Source: Comamonadaceae bacterium (lineage in GTDB: Bacteria > Pseudomonadota > Gammaproteobacteria > Burkholderiales > Burkholderiaceae_C). From it: 46,225 nucleotides of DNA. Positions 35,226-42,652 of the stretch are shown one piece after another. The stretch is from the NCBI GenBank assembly GCA_013297925.1, contig JAAFJC010000022.1:1-46225 (forward strand), in the 5' to 3' direction. How positions within the stretch are numbered: position 1 is the first letter of the stretch; every line of letters begins with the position of its first letter. Below the pieces are notes generated by a model. The model was given only the letters and a program-made list of their open reading frames with translations. It had not been told where the DNA came from and ran no database searches. The translations under genes were made by a program, and so were the position numbers.

Positions 35226-35984
35226 TCAACGCCCGCCTGCTACATCAAGCAAAGTGCCTGTGGTGTAGCTCGCCGCGTCAGACAGCAGCCAACAGATAGC
35301 TTGCGCCACTTCGTGAGCCGAGCCCGCGCGCTCCATCGGCAGTTGCGCGGCCATGCGCGCGGCGCGGTCTGGATCGCCGCCGCTGGCGTGAATATCAGTA
35401 TCGATGATGCCGGGGCGCACGGCGTTCACGCGAATGCCTTCGCCAGCCACTTCTTTGGCTAAGCCTAGCGTGAAGGTATCTATTGCCGCTTTGCTCGCAG
35501 CGTAATCCACGTATTGCGCCGGCGAGCCCAAGCGCGATGCCACGCTGGATACATTCACAATCGCGCCACCCTTTCCTCCGAATTCACCACCATACTTTTT
35601 ACTCATGCGGCGCACGGCCAGCCCAGCGCAGAGGAAGCTGCTGGTGATGTTGGTCGCCCACATACGCTGCAAGCGCGCGAGGCTCATTTCATCCACGCGT
35701 TGCGCGATATCCACCACGCCAGCGTTGTTCACCAAACCTTCCAATCGCCCGAGCTTGGCATCCACTGTGTCAAACATTTTGAGCACATCCGCTTCTACGC
35801 TCACATCGGCCTGCACAGCAATCGCCACACCGCCCGCCGCGCGAATCTCGCGCACCACGCCATCGGCCGCGAGCGAGTTAGATGCGTAGTTCACAGCCAC
35901 TTGCCAGCCTTGGCTGGCGGCGAGGATGGCCGTGGCCGCGCCAATGCCGCGAGACGCGCCGGTTATAAGAAGGGTTTTAGGCAT
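35226..35984 (-). CDS. SDR family oxidoreductase
   Basis: A 252-residue classical short-chain dehydrogenase/reductase. The cofactor motif is TGASRGIG (residues 8-15), followed by VNNAGVVD, the catalytic Ser in NVSSVASRLG, and YVDYAASKAAIDTF with Tyr and Lys. The text after it, VAGEGIRVNAVRPGIIDTDI and TTGTLLDVAGG, is usual. Most relatives are annotated as glucose 1-dehydrogenase- or FabG-like; the substrate is unknown. It is divergent to the hydroxychromene-carboxylate isomerase gene and followed by marC. Confidence 0.92.
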   Translation of the reverse strand: MPKTLLITGASRGIGAATAILAASQGWQVAVNYASNSLAADGVVREIRAAGGVAIAVQADVSVEADVLKMFDTVDAKLGRLEGLVNNAGVVDIAQRVDEMSLARLQRMWATNITSSFLCAGLAVRRMSKKYGGEFGGKGGAIVNVSSVASRLGSPAQYVDYAASKAAIDTFTLGLAKEVAGEGIRVNAVRPGIIDTDIHASGGDPDRAARMAAQLPMERAGSAHEVAQAICWLLSDAASYTTGTLLDVAGGR

Positions 35985-36055
35985 GGGCAGACTCAGCAGA
36001 AATTTGAATTAATCGGTACAGTCACCCACTCTAACAAAACATTTGAGGACAATCC

Positions 36056-36655
36056 GTGAGTAAGAATGTTGACTATTATTTCGCCCCCCAATCCCCGTGG
36101 ACGTATCTCGGCCACGAGCGCTTTGCCGAGATGGCCGAGAAAGCTGGCGCGACAGTGCGCATCTACCCCGTCGATCTAGGCCGCGTCTTCCCCGTCTCAG
36201 GCGGGCTGCCCTTGCCCAAACGCGCCCCGCAGCGCCAAGCCTACCGTTTGCTGGAGCTCAAGCGTTTTAGTGAGCATCTAAAACTGCCGATGAATATTCA
36301 GCCCAAATATTTCCCGGTGGGCGGCGATGATGCAGCCAAGCTGATCATCGCTGTGGATCTGCACGATGGCGCAGCGCAGGCCATGCGCGTGGCTGGGGCG
36401 ATCTTCAAAGCTTGTTGGGCGGAAGAGCGAAATATTGCCTCGGAAGTGACATTTGCAGAAATTCTCCAAGCGCTGGGTTTGCCCGCCGAGCGCATCGAGC
36501 AAGCGCACAGCCAAGCCGTGCAGACGCGCTACGATGCAGACACACAGCGCGCCATTGACATCGGCGTGTTCGGCGCGCCCAGCTATGTGGTGGATGGCGA
36601 AATGTTCTGGGGGCAAGATCGCCTCGATTTTGTGCAACGCAAATTGATGGCCTAA
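36056..36655 (+). CDS. 2-hydroxychromene-2-carboxylate isomerase / DsbA-family (NahD-like) protein
   Basis: A 199-residue thioredoxin-fold protein of the kappa-class GST/DsbA type. VDYYFAPQSPWTYLGHERF carries the active-site Ser13 used in place of Cys for glutathione. The C-terminal GVFGAPSYVVDGEMFWGQDR holds the cis-Pro and the typical ending. In naphthalene catabolism NahD interconverts hydroxychromene carboxylate and benzylidenepyruvate; a related role in aromatic breakdown or general glutathione chemistry is possible. It starts with GTG at 36056, after a GAGGAC site. The dienelactone hydrolase gene follows by 12 bases, likely the same operon. Confidence 0.88.
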   Translation: MSKNVDYYFAPQSPWTYLGHERFAEMAEKAGATVRIYPVDLGRVFPVSGGLPLPKRAPQRQAYRLLELKRFSEHLKLPMNIQPKYFPVGGDDAAKLIIAVDLHDGAAQAMRVAGAIFKACWAEERNIASEVTFAEILQALGLPAERIEQAHSQAVQTRYDADTQRAIDIGVFGAPSYVVDGEMFWGQDRLDFVQRKLMA

Positions 36656-36667
36656 AGGAGATCAGCA

Positions 36668-37390
36668 ATGGGAAACATGATTCATTTGACAAGCGCGGAT
36701 GGCGCGCAAATTGCGACTTATGAAGCTGTGCCAGCGGGAGCCCCAAATGGGGAAGGTGTGACGGCACGTGGCGCTGTGGTGGTCTTGCAAGAAATCTTCG
36801 GCTTGAATGGCCACATCCGCAACGTCGCCGATGGCTACGCCAAAGAAGGCTATTTCGTCATCGCCCCCGCGATGTTTCACCGCGTCTCAGCCGGCACAGA
36901 GCTCGGATACACCCCAGACGATATGCCAAAAGGCTTCGCCCTCAAAGCCGCCGCTGAAGCGCTGTTGCCGCAGCTCCTAGGTGACGTGCAAGCCGCAATA
37001 GACCACGCCGCCCGCGCAGGCAAAGCCGCCGGCGCACCCAAGAGCCTCAAAGTCGGCATCGTCGGCTACTGCTGGGGCGGCCTGATCAGCTGGCGCGCTG
37101 CGCAAAAGCTCCAAGGCCTCTCAGCCAGCGCCCCGTATTACGGTGGCGGCATGACCAAAGAGCTCAGCACCCCCTTGAATTGCCCCGTCATGGCGCATCT
37201 TTCCGATCAAGACGATTACGTGCCCATGGACGGCGTAGCTGCGCTGCAAAAAGCGTATCCGCAAGCCGCTGTGCACATTTATCCGGCCAAGCATGGATTC
37301 AATTGCGACGAACGAGCTTCTTATGACGCGCCGAGTGCTGCATTGGCTAAAGAGCGGACATTGGCTTTCTTCGCGCAGCATCTAACTTGA
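36668..37390 (+). CDS. Dienelactone hydrolase family protein
   Basis: A 240-residue alpha/beta hydrolase of the dienelactone hydrolase family. VVVLQEIFGLNGHIRNVADG is the family signature. The nucleophile is Cys135 in VGYCWGG, the acid Asp182 or Asp183 in LSDQDDYVPM, and His209 in AKHGFNCD. Such enzymes open lactones such as 4-carboxymethylenebut-2-en-4-olide in chloroaromatic pathways, but many act on other esters. A strong ribosome site (AAAGGAG) precedes the ATG. It lies right after the NahD-like gene, which supports a catabolic role. Confidence 0.93.
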   Translation: MGNMIHLTSADGAQIATYEAVPAGAPNGEGVTARGAVVVLQEIFGLNGHIRNVADGYAKEGYFVIAPAMFHRVSAGTELGYTPDDMPKGFALKAAAEALLPQLLGDVQAAIDHAARAGKAAGAPKSLKVGIVGYCWGGLISWRAAQKLQGLSASAPYYGGGMTKELSTPLNCPVMAHLSDQDDYVPMDGVAALQKAYPQAAVHIYPAKHGFNCDERASYDAPSAALAKERTLAFFAQHLT

Positions 37391-37507
37391 GAGCCGCTTC
37401 GCGCCGCTATCCACCAGCGCTCCTGCTACGTGACATGCCCGACTAGCGAAAGGCGTCGTTTTCCAGGCCCAGCACTTAGCGGATATAGAACTGTAATGCG
37501 TGGTGTC

Positions 37508-37589
37508 GCCCTTAACTCAATATTACTTCGCGCAGTTTTTGTTAAGGCATATAGCTGCAATTGGGTAAGTTATCCTGTTGATCCTTAAC
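37508..37589. other. Inverted CCTTAAC/GTTAAGG words upstream of the orphan gene
   Basis: GCCCTTAAC (37508-37516), GTTAAGGC (37541-37548) and CCTTAAC (37583-37589) form alternative inverted pairs in the AT-rich gap before the orphan. They could be an operator or a vestige of a recombination site. The match to an integron attC core (RYYYAAC...GTTRRRY) is imperfect. Confidence 0.35.
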
Positions 37590-37609
37590 TATCAATTAGA
37601 GCATCTGCT

Positions 37610-38176
37610 ATGCCAATTAATGAACTTCTTTCCATACTTCGCAAAGAACATGACTCGCATAAGGCATGGATACAGGTGCTTGATTTGTGTATGGATGAAA
37701 ATCCAAGTGACTTGTGGAAACAATTGCCAAGCGTAAATTTGATCGAAGACATCGCATCTGCTAAGGCATGGCTTGAAGCGCAGCTTCCGACAACCAATGC
37801 GCCTACGCTTGTATATCTTGGTTTAGACACGCTAAATATGGAAGGCGGCCAAGGTTCAAATATTGAAATTGGATGGCGCTATGGTGATACAAAGCAAAAC
37901 ACTACTGATTGGATTTACGCAGACTTAACGTATGGCGACTCCTTCTTGATTGCAGGCCTCTCGGATATTTATGACGTTTACTCGCGACCCGAATGGGATC
38001 AAGACTTTAGCTTTGCCGATTATGTTTTGTTTCTGGCTTATTCAGGTATCGTGCTTAGCGGAGCATTCAAAGACCTTAAGCGACCTAATTCATCATTGTT
38101 CGCTTGGGGCTTTCATGATGGCGATGTGTTTCCTTTGTGTCGCATTGACGGTGTCAAAGTTGACATTCTTTGCTGA
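37610..38176 (+). CDS. Hypothetical protein, AT-rich orphan gene
   Basis: A 188-residue protein that I do not recognise. It is acidic and Trp/Asp-rich, with no signal or membrane segment; segments such as IEIGWRYGDTKQNTTDWIYA and LFAWGFHDGDVFPLCRIDG look like a real folded domain. Its codons are clearly more AT-rich than its neighbours, suggesting transfer. It stands alone, with 219 bases before it and 214 after it. The upstream gap has three copies of a CCTTAAC/GTTAAGG word. An immunity or cassette-borne protein would fit the look, but this is speculation. Confidence 0.65.
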   Translation: MPINELLSILRKEHDSHKAWIQVLDLCMDENPSDLWKQLPSVNLIEDIASAKAWLEAQLPTTNAPTLVYLGLDTLNMEGGQGSNIEIGWRYGDTKQNTTDWIYADLTYGDSFLIAGLSDIYDVYSRPEWDQDFSFADYVLFLAYSGIVLSGAFKDLKRPNSSLFAWGFHDGDVFPLCRIDGVKVDILC

Positions 38177-38290
38177 TGTAGTCCTTCATCCTTGAGCTGA
38201 CTATTGGCCTGCCGTGTTGATAGCATAGCGTTCATGCTGGCTGTGCCTTAGGTAAGTAGCCGAAGTTTCGATGTTTATTCGGCCTCTAGC

Positions 38291-38330
38291 TAGCAAACAA
38301 TATGCGCGAGACTCTATTGAATTTAGAGCG
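38291..38330 (-). repeat. Dispersed repeat, copy R10 (downstream of orphan gene)
   Basis: AACAATATGCGCGAGACTCT resembles the middle of the element (ATATGCGCGAGCAGC in R1), and CTCTA/TAGAG around TTGAATT replaces the usual second stem with compensating changes. It lies between the orphan gene and the winged-helix regulator. Confidence 0.65.
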
Positions 38331-38390
38331 AAACGACGCGTCATTTATTTCAATTCGCCGCACCTTATGTTTCTTCGCATAGCGTCTGAA

Positions 38391-39932
38391 CTAGCCGACC
38401 CACCCCGCCAACTTCAAATGCCCAGTGAATTTCTCGAGCATGGCGCGATCTTTGAAGGGATGGCCTAGCTTTAAGGTAGCAAGCGAATACGCGCCGTAGG
38501 CTTGGGATTGATCTAGGCTACGGCGGGCTGCTGCGAGATCATCGCAGGCGGCGTGAATTGCGGCGCAGAGGATGTGGTTGAAAAACCAATTGGGGCGTTT
38601 GGCGGTGGCTTCCAGCGCGTAGCGCTTGGCCTGCGCGTAATCGCCATCGATGTAGCAGGCCAGGGCGCGTGTGCGAATCCATAGGCTGAGGTGTGGATCT
38701 TGTGGGCTGGCATCAATGGCTTGCAATACATATTCTGCTGCTTCTAGTGTGCGGCCACAAAACATCAAAATGCGCCCGAGCTCGCCGGCTGCTGCTGCGA
38801 ATTCTGGATAGAGCTTGACTGCGTAATCCAGCTCTGCAATGGCTTGATCAAAATCCAGGGTGAAGCTTAAAGCCGTGCCGAGGGTGAAGTGCGCATTGGC
38901 ATCTTGATCGTTTTCTCGCACGGCTTTGAGCGCGAGCTTTTGCGCTTGCGTGATCTCGGCGCGTGCATCTTCTGCCCATCCTGCCCACACGCGAGACATA
39001 TGCGTGAAGGCCATTAAGGCCAGCGATGCGCTGTCGTGCGGTGTGATGGCGAGCGCGTTATCGAGGCATTTCTGCGCCTGCGTGATGTGCTCCCGTGTGC
39101 TGCGCCAAAAATGCCAGCGTGCGCGCATCAGCCATTCCCAGCTGCGCATATCGGGCGCAGCGAGCTGCTGGGTGCGCTGCTCTTCGCGGCGCAGCGCGAC
39201 GGGCTCGACCGCGCTCACAATCGCGGCAGCAATTTCTTCTTGGATCGCCAGCCAGTCTTGAAAAGGCCGATCAAACTGGGCAGACCACAGGCTGGTTTGC
39301 AGGACGCCATCAGACAGCTCGGCCTGAATGCGAATGTGCTCTGCGTTGCGGCGCACTGAGCCGGTCACGAGATAACGGGTGCCCAAAGCTTGGCAAACAT
39401 TCTGGCCTTCGCGGTGCGCTGCGCGCATCGCGAACGAGGAGTTGCGTGCGATCACGTGCAGCCAAGGCGAGCGTGTGAGCTTGGCGATGATGTCCTCAGC
39501 CAAGCCATCAGAGAAATACTCTTGATCTGGGTCTGTATGCCAGTTTTTGAACGGCATGACAGCCAGTGAGCGAGAGGAAGTGTTGTGGCTGTCGTTGCTG
39601 GTGATGGGTTCTCGGCTTTCAAGCTGCGATGCCTTTGCTGAGCGCACAGCAGCGGTAAAGCGATAGCCTCGCCCCGGCACGGTGGCAATCGTGCCGCCGC
39701 CCAGCAGCTTGCGCAGGCTCGAGACATGCACCTGTAAATTGTTTTCCTCGACAACCAAGCCCGGCCAGACTTTCTCAAAAATCTCGGCTTTTGTGACCAA
39801 ATCCCCAGCGCGGCCAGCAAGCAAACACAGCACATCAAAAGCCCGCGCGCCCACAGCCAAGGCCTGGCCGTTGCGCAGGAGCTTTCTCTCGTTGGGAAGC
39901 AGGCAATAAGGTTCAAACACCAACTCAGTCAT
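38391..39932 (-). CDS. Winged-helix DNA-binding / TPR-repeat transcriptional regulator
   Basis: A 513-residue protein. The first ~100 residues are an OmpR/PhoB-type winged helix without a receiver domain (FDVLCLLAGRAGDLVTKAEI, VEENNLQVHVSSLRKLLGGG, IATVPGRGYRF). The middle resembles the TolB/FlgO-like segment seen in such regulators (LAVMPFKNWHTDPDQEYFSD, GLAEDIIAKLTR, RYLVTGSVRR). The C-terminal half has TPR-like helices (ANAHFTLGTALSFTLDFDQA, AIAELDYAVKLYPEFAAAAG). No membrane helix is seen, so it differs from CadC/ToxR. The regulated genes are not evident. The hypothetical at 40059 is transcribed away from it. Confidence 0.88.
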   Translation of the reverse strand: MTELVFEPYCLLPNERKLLRNGQALAVGARAFDVLCLLAGRAGDLVTKAEIFEKVWPGLVVEENNLQVHVSSLRKLLGGGTIATVPGRGYRFTAAVRSAKASQLESREPITSNDSHNTSSRSLAVMPFKNWHTDPDQEYFSDGLAEDIIAKLTRSPWLHVIARNSSFAMRAAHREGQNVCQALGTRYLVTGSVRRNAEHIRIQAELSDGVLQTSLWSAQFDRPFQDWLAIQEEIAAAIVSAVEPVALRREEQRTQQLAAPDMRSWEWLMRARWHFWRSTREHITQAQKCLDNALAITPHDSASLALMAFTHMSRVWAGWAEDARAEITQAQKLALKAVRENDQDANAHFTLGTALSFTLDFDQAIAELDYAVKLYPEFAAAAGELGRILMFCGRTLEAAEYVLQAIDASPQDPHLSLWIRTRALACYIDGDYAQAKRYALEATAKRPNWFFNHILCAAIHAACDDLAAARRSLDQSQAYGAYSLATLKLGHPFKDRAMLEKFTGHLKLAGWVG

Positions 39933-40058
39933 CGGAGTAGCTCGTTGTTCAGGCGAATTTCAGGATTTTTAAGGTTTTCAGCCATGGCTTGCGGCGTTGC
40001 AGCGGCAGCTTGCCCAGACACTGCTACTCATTATCAATCCTCAAGCCATCAGTCCATC

Positions 40059-40700
40059 ATGAACGCAACAGATTTCCCTGCTTTAGCAAGCGCTCACGCC
40101 GATGCAGCCCCCAGTCTGTGGCGGCAAACGACCGTGCTTCCTGTAGGGGCTGGCGAACATGAAGCCTATTCGATTGGGCCGGATCAGCTGGTTTGGAGCT
40201 ATCGCCTTGCCACACCTGACCACAACGCAGGGCGATTGACCTGCACGCAGCTTCCTGCCGAGCATTTTGCTTGCGCGCGCCTGCAAAGCAGGCAGGTCTT
40301 GCTGGTGTCAATGGCGCAGCAAAAACTCTATTGGTCGCTGGAGAACGGTCAGCCAGAGCGATGGGGCACGCCGCAGCGCTGCGGCTACACCAACGCGAAT
40401 GGTTTGTATCCCATGGAACAGGTGCATCTACTGCAGCTTGGCTTTGAGGTGTTGCTTGGCGTGTTGGCGCGGCGCACCAATGTGCTTGGCAAAATCAACC
40501 CAACATTGGCGCCAGAAGACAGCTATCAATTCTGGGTGGGCCGCTGGACGGGTTCGGGCTTCGATTTTGGCCGCAAACCCGTGAGCTTGCGCGGCGACGA
40601 TTCTTTGGGCAACGCATTTTTGTTTGGTAAACCGGATGCATTTTCAGATTCAGCCTCTGGCGAAAATCCCGCGTCCAAACCCATGGTTCGCTCACGGTAG
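40059..40700 (+). CDS. Hypothetical protein
   Basis: A 213-residue protein that I do not assign to a family. It has no signal or membrane segment and reads as a soluble beta-rich protein (VWSYRLATPDHNAGRLTCTQ, LWRQTTVLPVGAGEHEAYSI, WVGRWTGSGFDFGRKPVSLR). The frame is open from ATG 39945, which would add 38 residues including a Cys/Ala-rich hydrophobic stretch; I prefer 40059 because the added part is atypical, but the longer form would overlap no gene. It is divergent to the winged-helix/TPR regulator, which may control it. Confidence 0.6.
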   Translation: MNATDFPALASAHADAAPSLWRQTTVLPVGAGEHEAYSIGPDQLVWSYRLATPDHNAGRLTCTQLPAEHFACARLQSRQVLLVSMAQQKLYWSLENGQPERWGTPQRCGYTNANGLYPMEQVHLLQLGFEVLLGVLARRTNVLGKINPTLAPEDSYQFWVGRWTGSGFDFGRKPVSLRGDDSLGNAFLFGKPDAFSDSASGENPASKPMVRSR

Positions 40701-40711
40701 CTTTCCAAATT

Positions 40712-40729
40712 ACGCATTGGTAAATGCGT
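40712..40729. promoter_or_regulatory. Palindromic operator candidate upstream of the aromatic catabolism genes
   Basis: ACGCATT and AATGCGT are perfect inverted copies around four bases (GGTA), extended by TT/TA at the outer edges. The site ends 29 bases before the VOC protein start, at the promoter position. The regulator is unknown; GntR- or MarR-type proteins use sites of this size. Confidence 0.55.
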
Positions 40730-40758
40730 TATGATTAGTGAAATTCTAGGATTTCGCT

Positions 40759-41400
40759 ATGAACGTGTATGCCATTCCAGAAAACCTCAAAGCCAGCCTG
40801 CCCGCGCCGGCGCAGGTGCAGCAGCTGCATCATTACGCTTACCGCGCCCGCGATGCGGAGGAGACGCGGCAGTTTTATGAGGATGTGCTCGGGCTGCCGC
40901 TGTATCACATCATCCAAAGCGATGTGGTGCCCTCCACAGGCGAATTCTGCCCTTACACGCATTTCTTTTTCCGGCTGCAAGATGGCAGCTTCATTGCCTT
41001 CTTTGATCTCGGCGACGATACCGCTGCTGAGCCCAGCCCGAATACGCCCAAATGGGTGAACCACATCAGCTTTCGGGTGAACACCGTCGCCGATCTTGAA
41101 GCGATGAAAGCGCGGCTGCAAGCGGCTGGCGTGGATGTGCTGGGCGTGACGGATCATCATATTTTCAAGAGTATTTATTTCTTTGATCCGAACGGCATCC
41201 GTCTCGAATTCACGGCTCAATTGGCCGATGAATTTCAGATGCTGCAAGAGAGCAAGACGGCGCATGCACGTTTGAGTGAATGGACGGCGCGCAAACAAGC
41301 TTGGCGGGTGGAGCGCGATGCGGCTCTGGCTGCGGGGAAGTCAGCGCCCGCTCTCAAGCCGCAGCGCAATGATCGCCCTGAGTTAGTGGGGTCTGTCTGA
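40759..41400 (+). CDS. VOC (glyoxalase/extradiol dioxygenase) family protein
   Basis: A 213-residue vicinal-oxygen-chelate protein. The first half-domain carries QLHHYAYRARDAEETRQFYE and VLGLPLYH; the second has KWVNHISFRVNTVADLEAMK, VLGVTDHHIFKSIYFFDPNG and IRLEFTAQ. Likely metal ligands are His24 or His25, His102 and Glu150. The domain is followed by a charged tail. It may be an extradiol dioxygenase or a related lyase in aromatic catabolism. It precedes a Bug receptor, an FAD monooxygenase and a DUF2783 gene on the same strand. An 18-base palindrome lies upstream. Confidence 0.87.
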   Translation: MNVYAIPENLKASLPAPAQVQQLHHYAYRARDAEETRQFYEDVLGLPLYHIIQSDVVPSTGEFCPYTHFFFRLQDGSFIAFFDLGDDTAAEPSPNTPKWVNHISFRVNTVADLEAMKARLQAAGVDVLGVTDHHIFKSIYFFDPNGIRLEFTAQLADEFQMLQESKTAHARLSEWTARKQAWRVERDAALAAGKSAPALKPQRNDRPELVGSV

Positions 41401-41525
41401 ATTAGTGCCCCTTATGCGTCATTGTTTTTCTCTATTTCCATGAATACCCTGAACACGTTTGCAGCCGGTCACCTTAGACTGGCTCGCTTCTTGCGTAAGC
41501 AAATGTTCAGTTTAGGATATCGTTC

Positions 41526-42530
41526 ATGAAATATTCACTCAAATCACCCCCACGGACCTGGTTTCAAAAACCGAGCTCTACACTCGCTCTGATCCTTCTC
41601 GCGATCTCGCTCTCAAGCGCTGTATTCGCTCAAAGCTTCCCCAGCAAGCCTGTGCGCATGCTCGCCGGCTTTGGCGCTGGCGGCGGCTCAGATGTGATGG
41701 TGCGACAAGTGAGCGCTCAAATGGCAAGCCAACTGGGCCAAGCCGTCAACGTGGATAACAAACCCGGCACAGGCTCAGCAGCTGCAGTGGCGGATATGTT
41801 GGCTGCGCCTGCTGATGGCTACACGATCTTTGCTGCAGACAACGGCGTGATGGTCTATAACTCTGCGCTGTATAAAAAGCTGCCCTATGACGCTGCTGCT
41901 CTCGCGCCACTGGGCGTGATGGCGCGCGCCCCGATGGTGTTGGTCACGCATCCGGGCGCAGGCTTCAAGCATGTGAGAGATATGCTGGACAAAGCCAAAA
42001 CAGCGCAACCCAGAATCGCCTATGCCTCCCCCAGTGTGGGCAGCCCGTTTCATGTAACGATGGAAACCTTCAAAAAACGCGCTGAAGTCCCTTTCGTGCG
42101 CGTGCCCTTTGGCAGCGACATTGCAGCACTCAAAGATGTGGTGGCCGGGCAAGTGGATTTGGCTGTGATTGATTTGCCCAGCGCCTTGCCGCATATCAAA
42201 TCGGGCAAGCTGCAAGTCTTGGCCACGTTTGCCAATCGCCGCTTGAATGCAGCGCCGGATGCCCCTTCAGTGAGCGAGCTTGGCTTTAAAGATTTGGAAT
42301 CTTATCTCTGGCAAAGCTTGGTGGTACCTGCCGCAACGCCGAAAGATGTGCAAACCCGTTTGAGCAATGCCATGCAATCGGCCATGGGGCAAAACGCGGT
42401 GCGCAAAAATTTATCGGAGAACGGCTGGGAAATCTTGTCCAGCGATGCAAGTTTGACGAGTGCATTTATTGCTGTGGATGTGCGCGTTTGGCACAAGAAT
42501 ATCAAAGAGGCCGGCATTTCTGCCGATTGA
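41526..42530 (+). CDS. Bug-family tripartite tricarboxylate transporter substrate-binding protein
   Basis: A 334-residue periplasmic receptor of the Bug/TctC type. A signal peptide ends around SSAVFAQS (hydrophobic LALILLAISLSSAVFA). The fold text is KPVRMLAGFGAGGGSDVMVR, VNVDNKPGTGSAAAVADMLA, and the ligand-binding region YASPSVGSPFHVTMETF. AGGATA stands 9 bases before the ATG. Placed between a VOC protein and an FAD monooxygenase, it probably captures an aromatic acid or related substrate for that pathway. No membrane partner genes are in the window. Confidence 0.92.
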   Translation: MKYSLKSPPRTWFQKPSSTLALILLAISLSSAVFAQSFPSKPVRMLAGFGAGGGSDVMVRQVSAQMASQLGQAVNVDNKPGTGSAAAVADMLAAPADGYTIFAADNGVMVYNSALYKKLPYDAAALAPLGVMARAPMVLVTHPGAGFKHVRDMLDKAKTAQPRIAYASPSVGSPFHVTMETFKKRAEVPFVRVPFGSDIAALKDVVAGQVDLAVIDLPSALPHIKSGKLQVLATFANRRLNAAPDAPSVSELGFKDLESYLWQSLVVPAATPKDVQTRLSNAMQSAMGQNAVRKNLSENGWEILSSDASLTSAFIAVDVRVWHKNIKEAGISAD

Positions 42531-42580
42531 CTCACAAATTCTTCACATGAAGCCAAGCGCCGTTCCAAAAGCAGATCAAG

Positions 42581-42640
42581 AAGTATTCACTATTATTTTA
42601 ATAGCTGCTCACGCACGTTCTGTGCGGGCAAACTGCACTT
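42581..42640 (+). repeat. Dispersed two-hairpin repeat, copy R11 (before the FAD monooxygenase)
   Basis: CTATTATTTTAATAG is the first stem and CGCAC/GTGCG (42612-42616 and 42622-42626) the second, in the order of R4 read on the plus strand. It fills most of the 122-base gap between the Bug and monooxygenase genes. Confidence 0.85.
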
Positions 42641-42652
42641 TGGGCTTCAGAA

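Noticed and set aside
37508-37548. Integron attC site before the AT-rich orphan
   Set aside because: The cores only partly fit RYYYAAC/GTTRRRY, there is no inner pair, and no matching site follows the gene.
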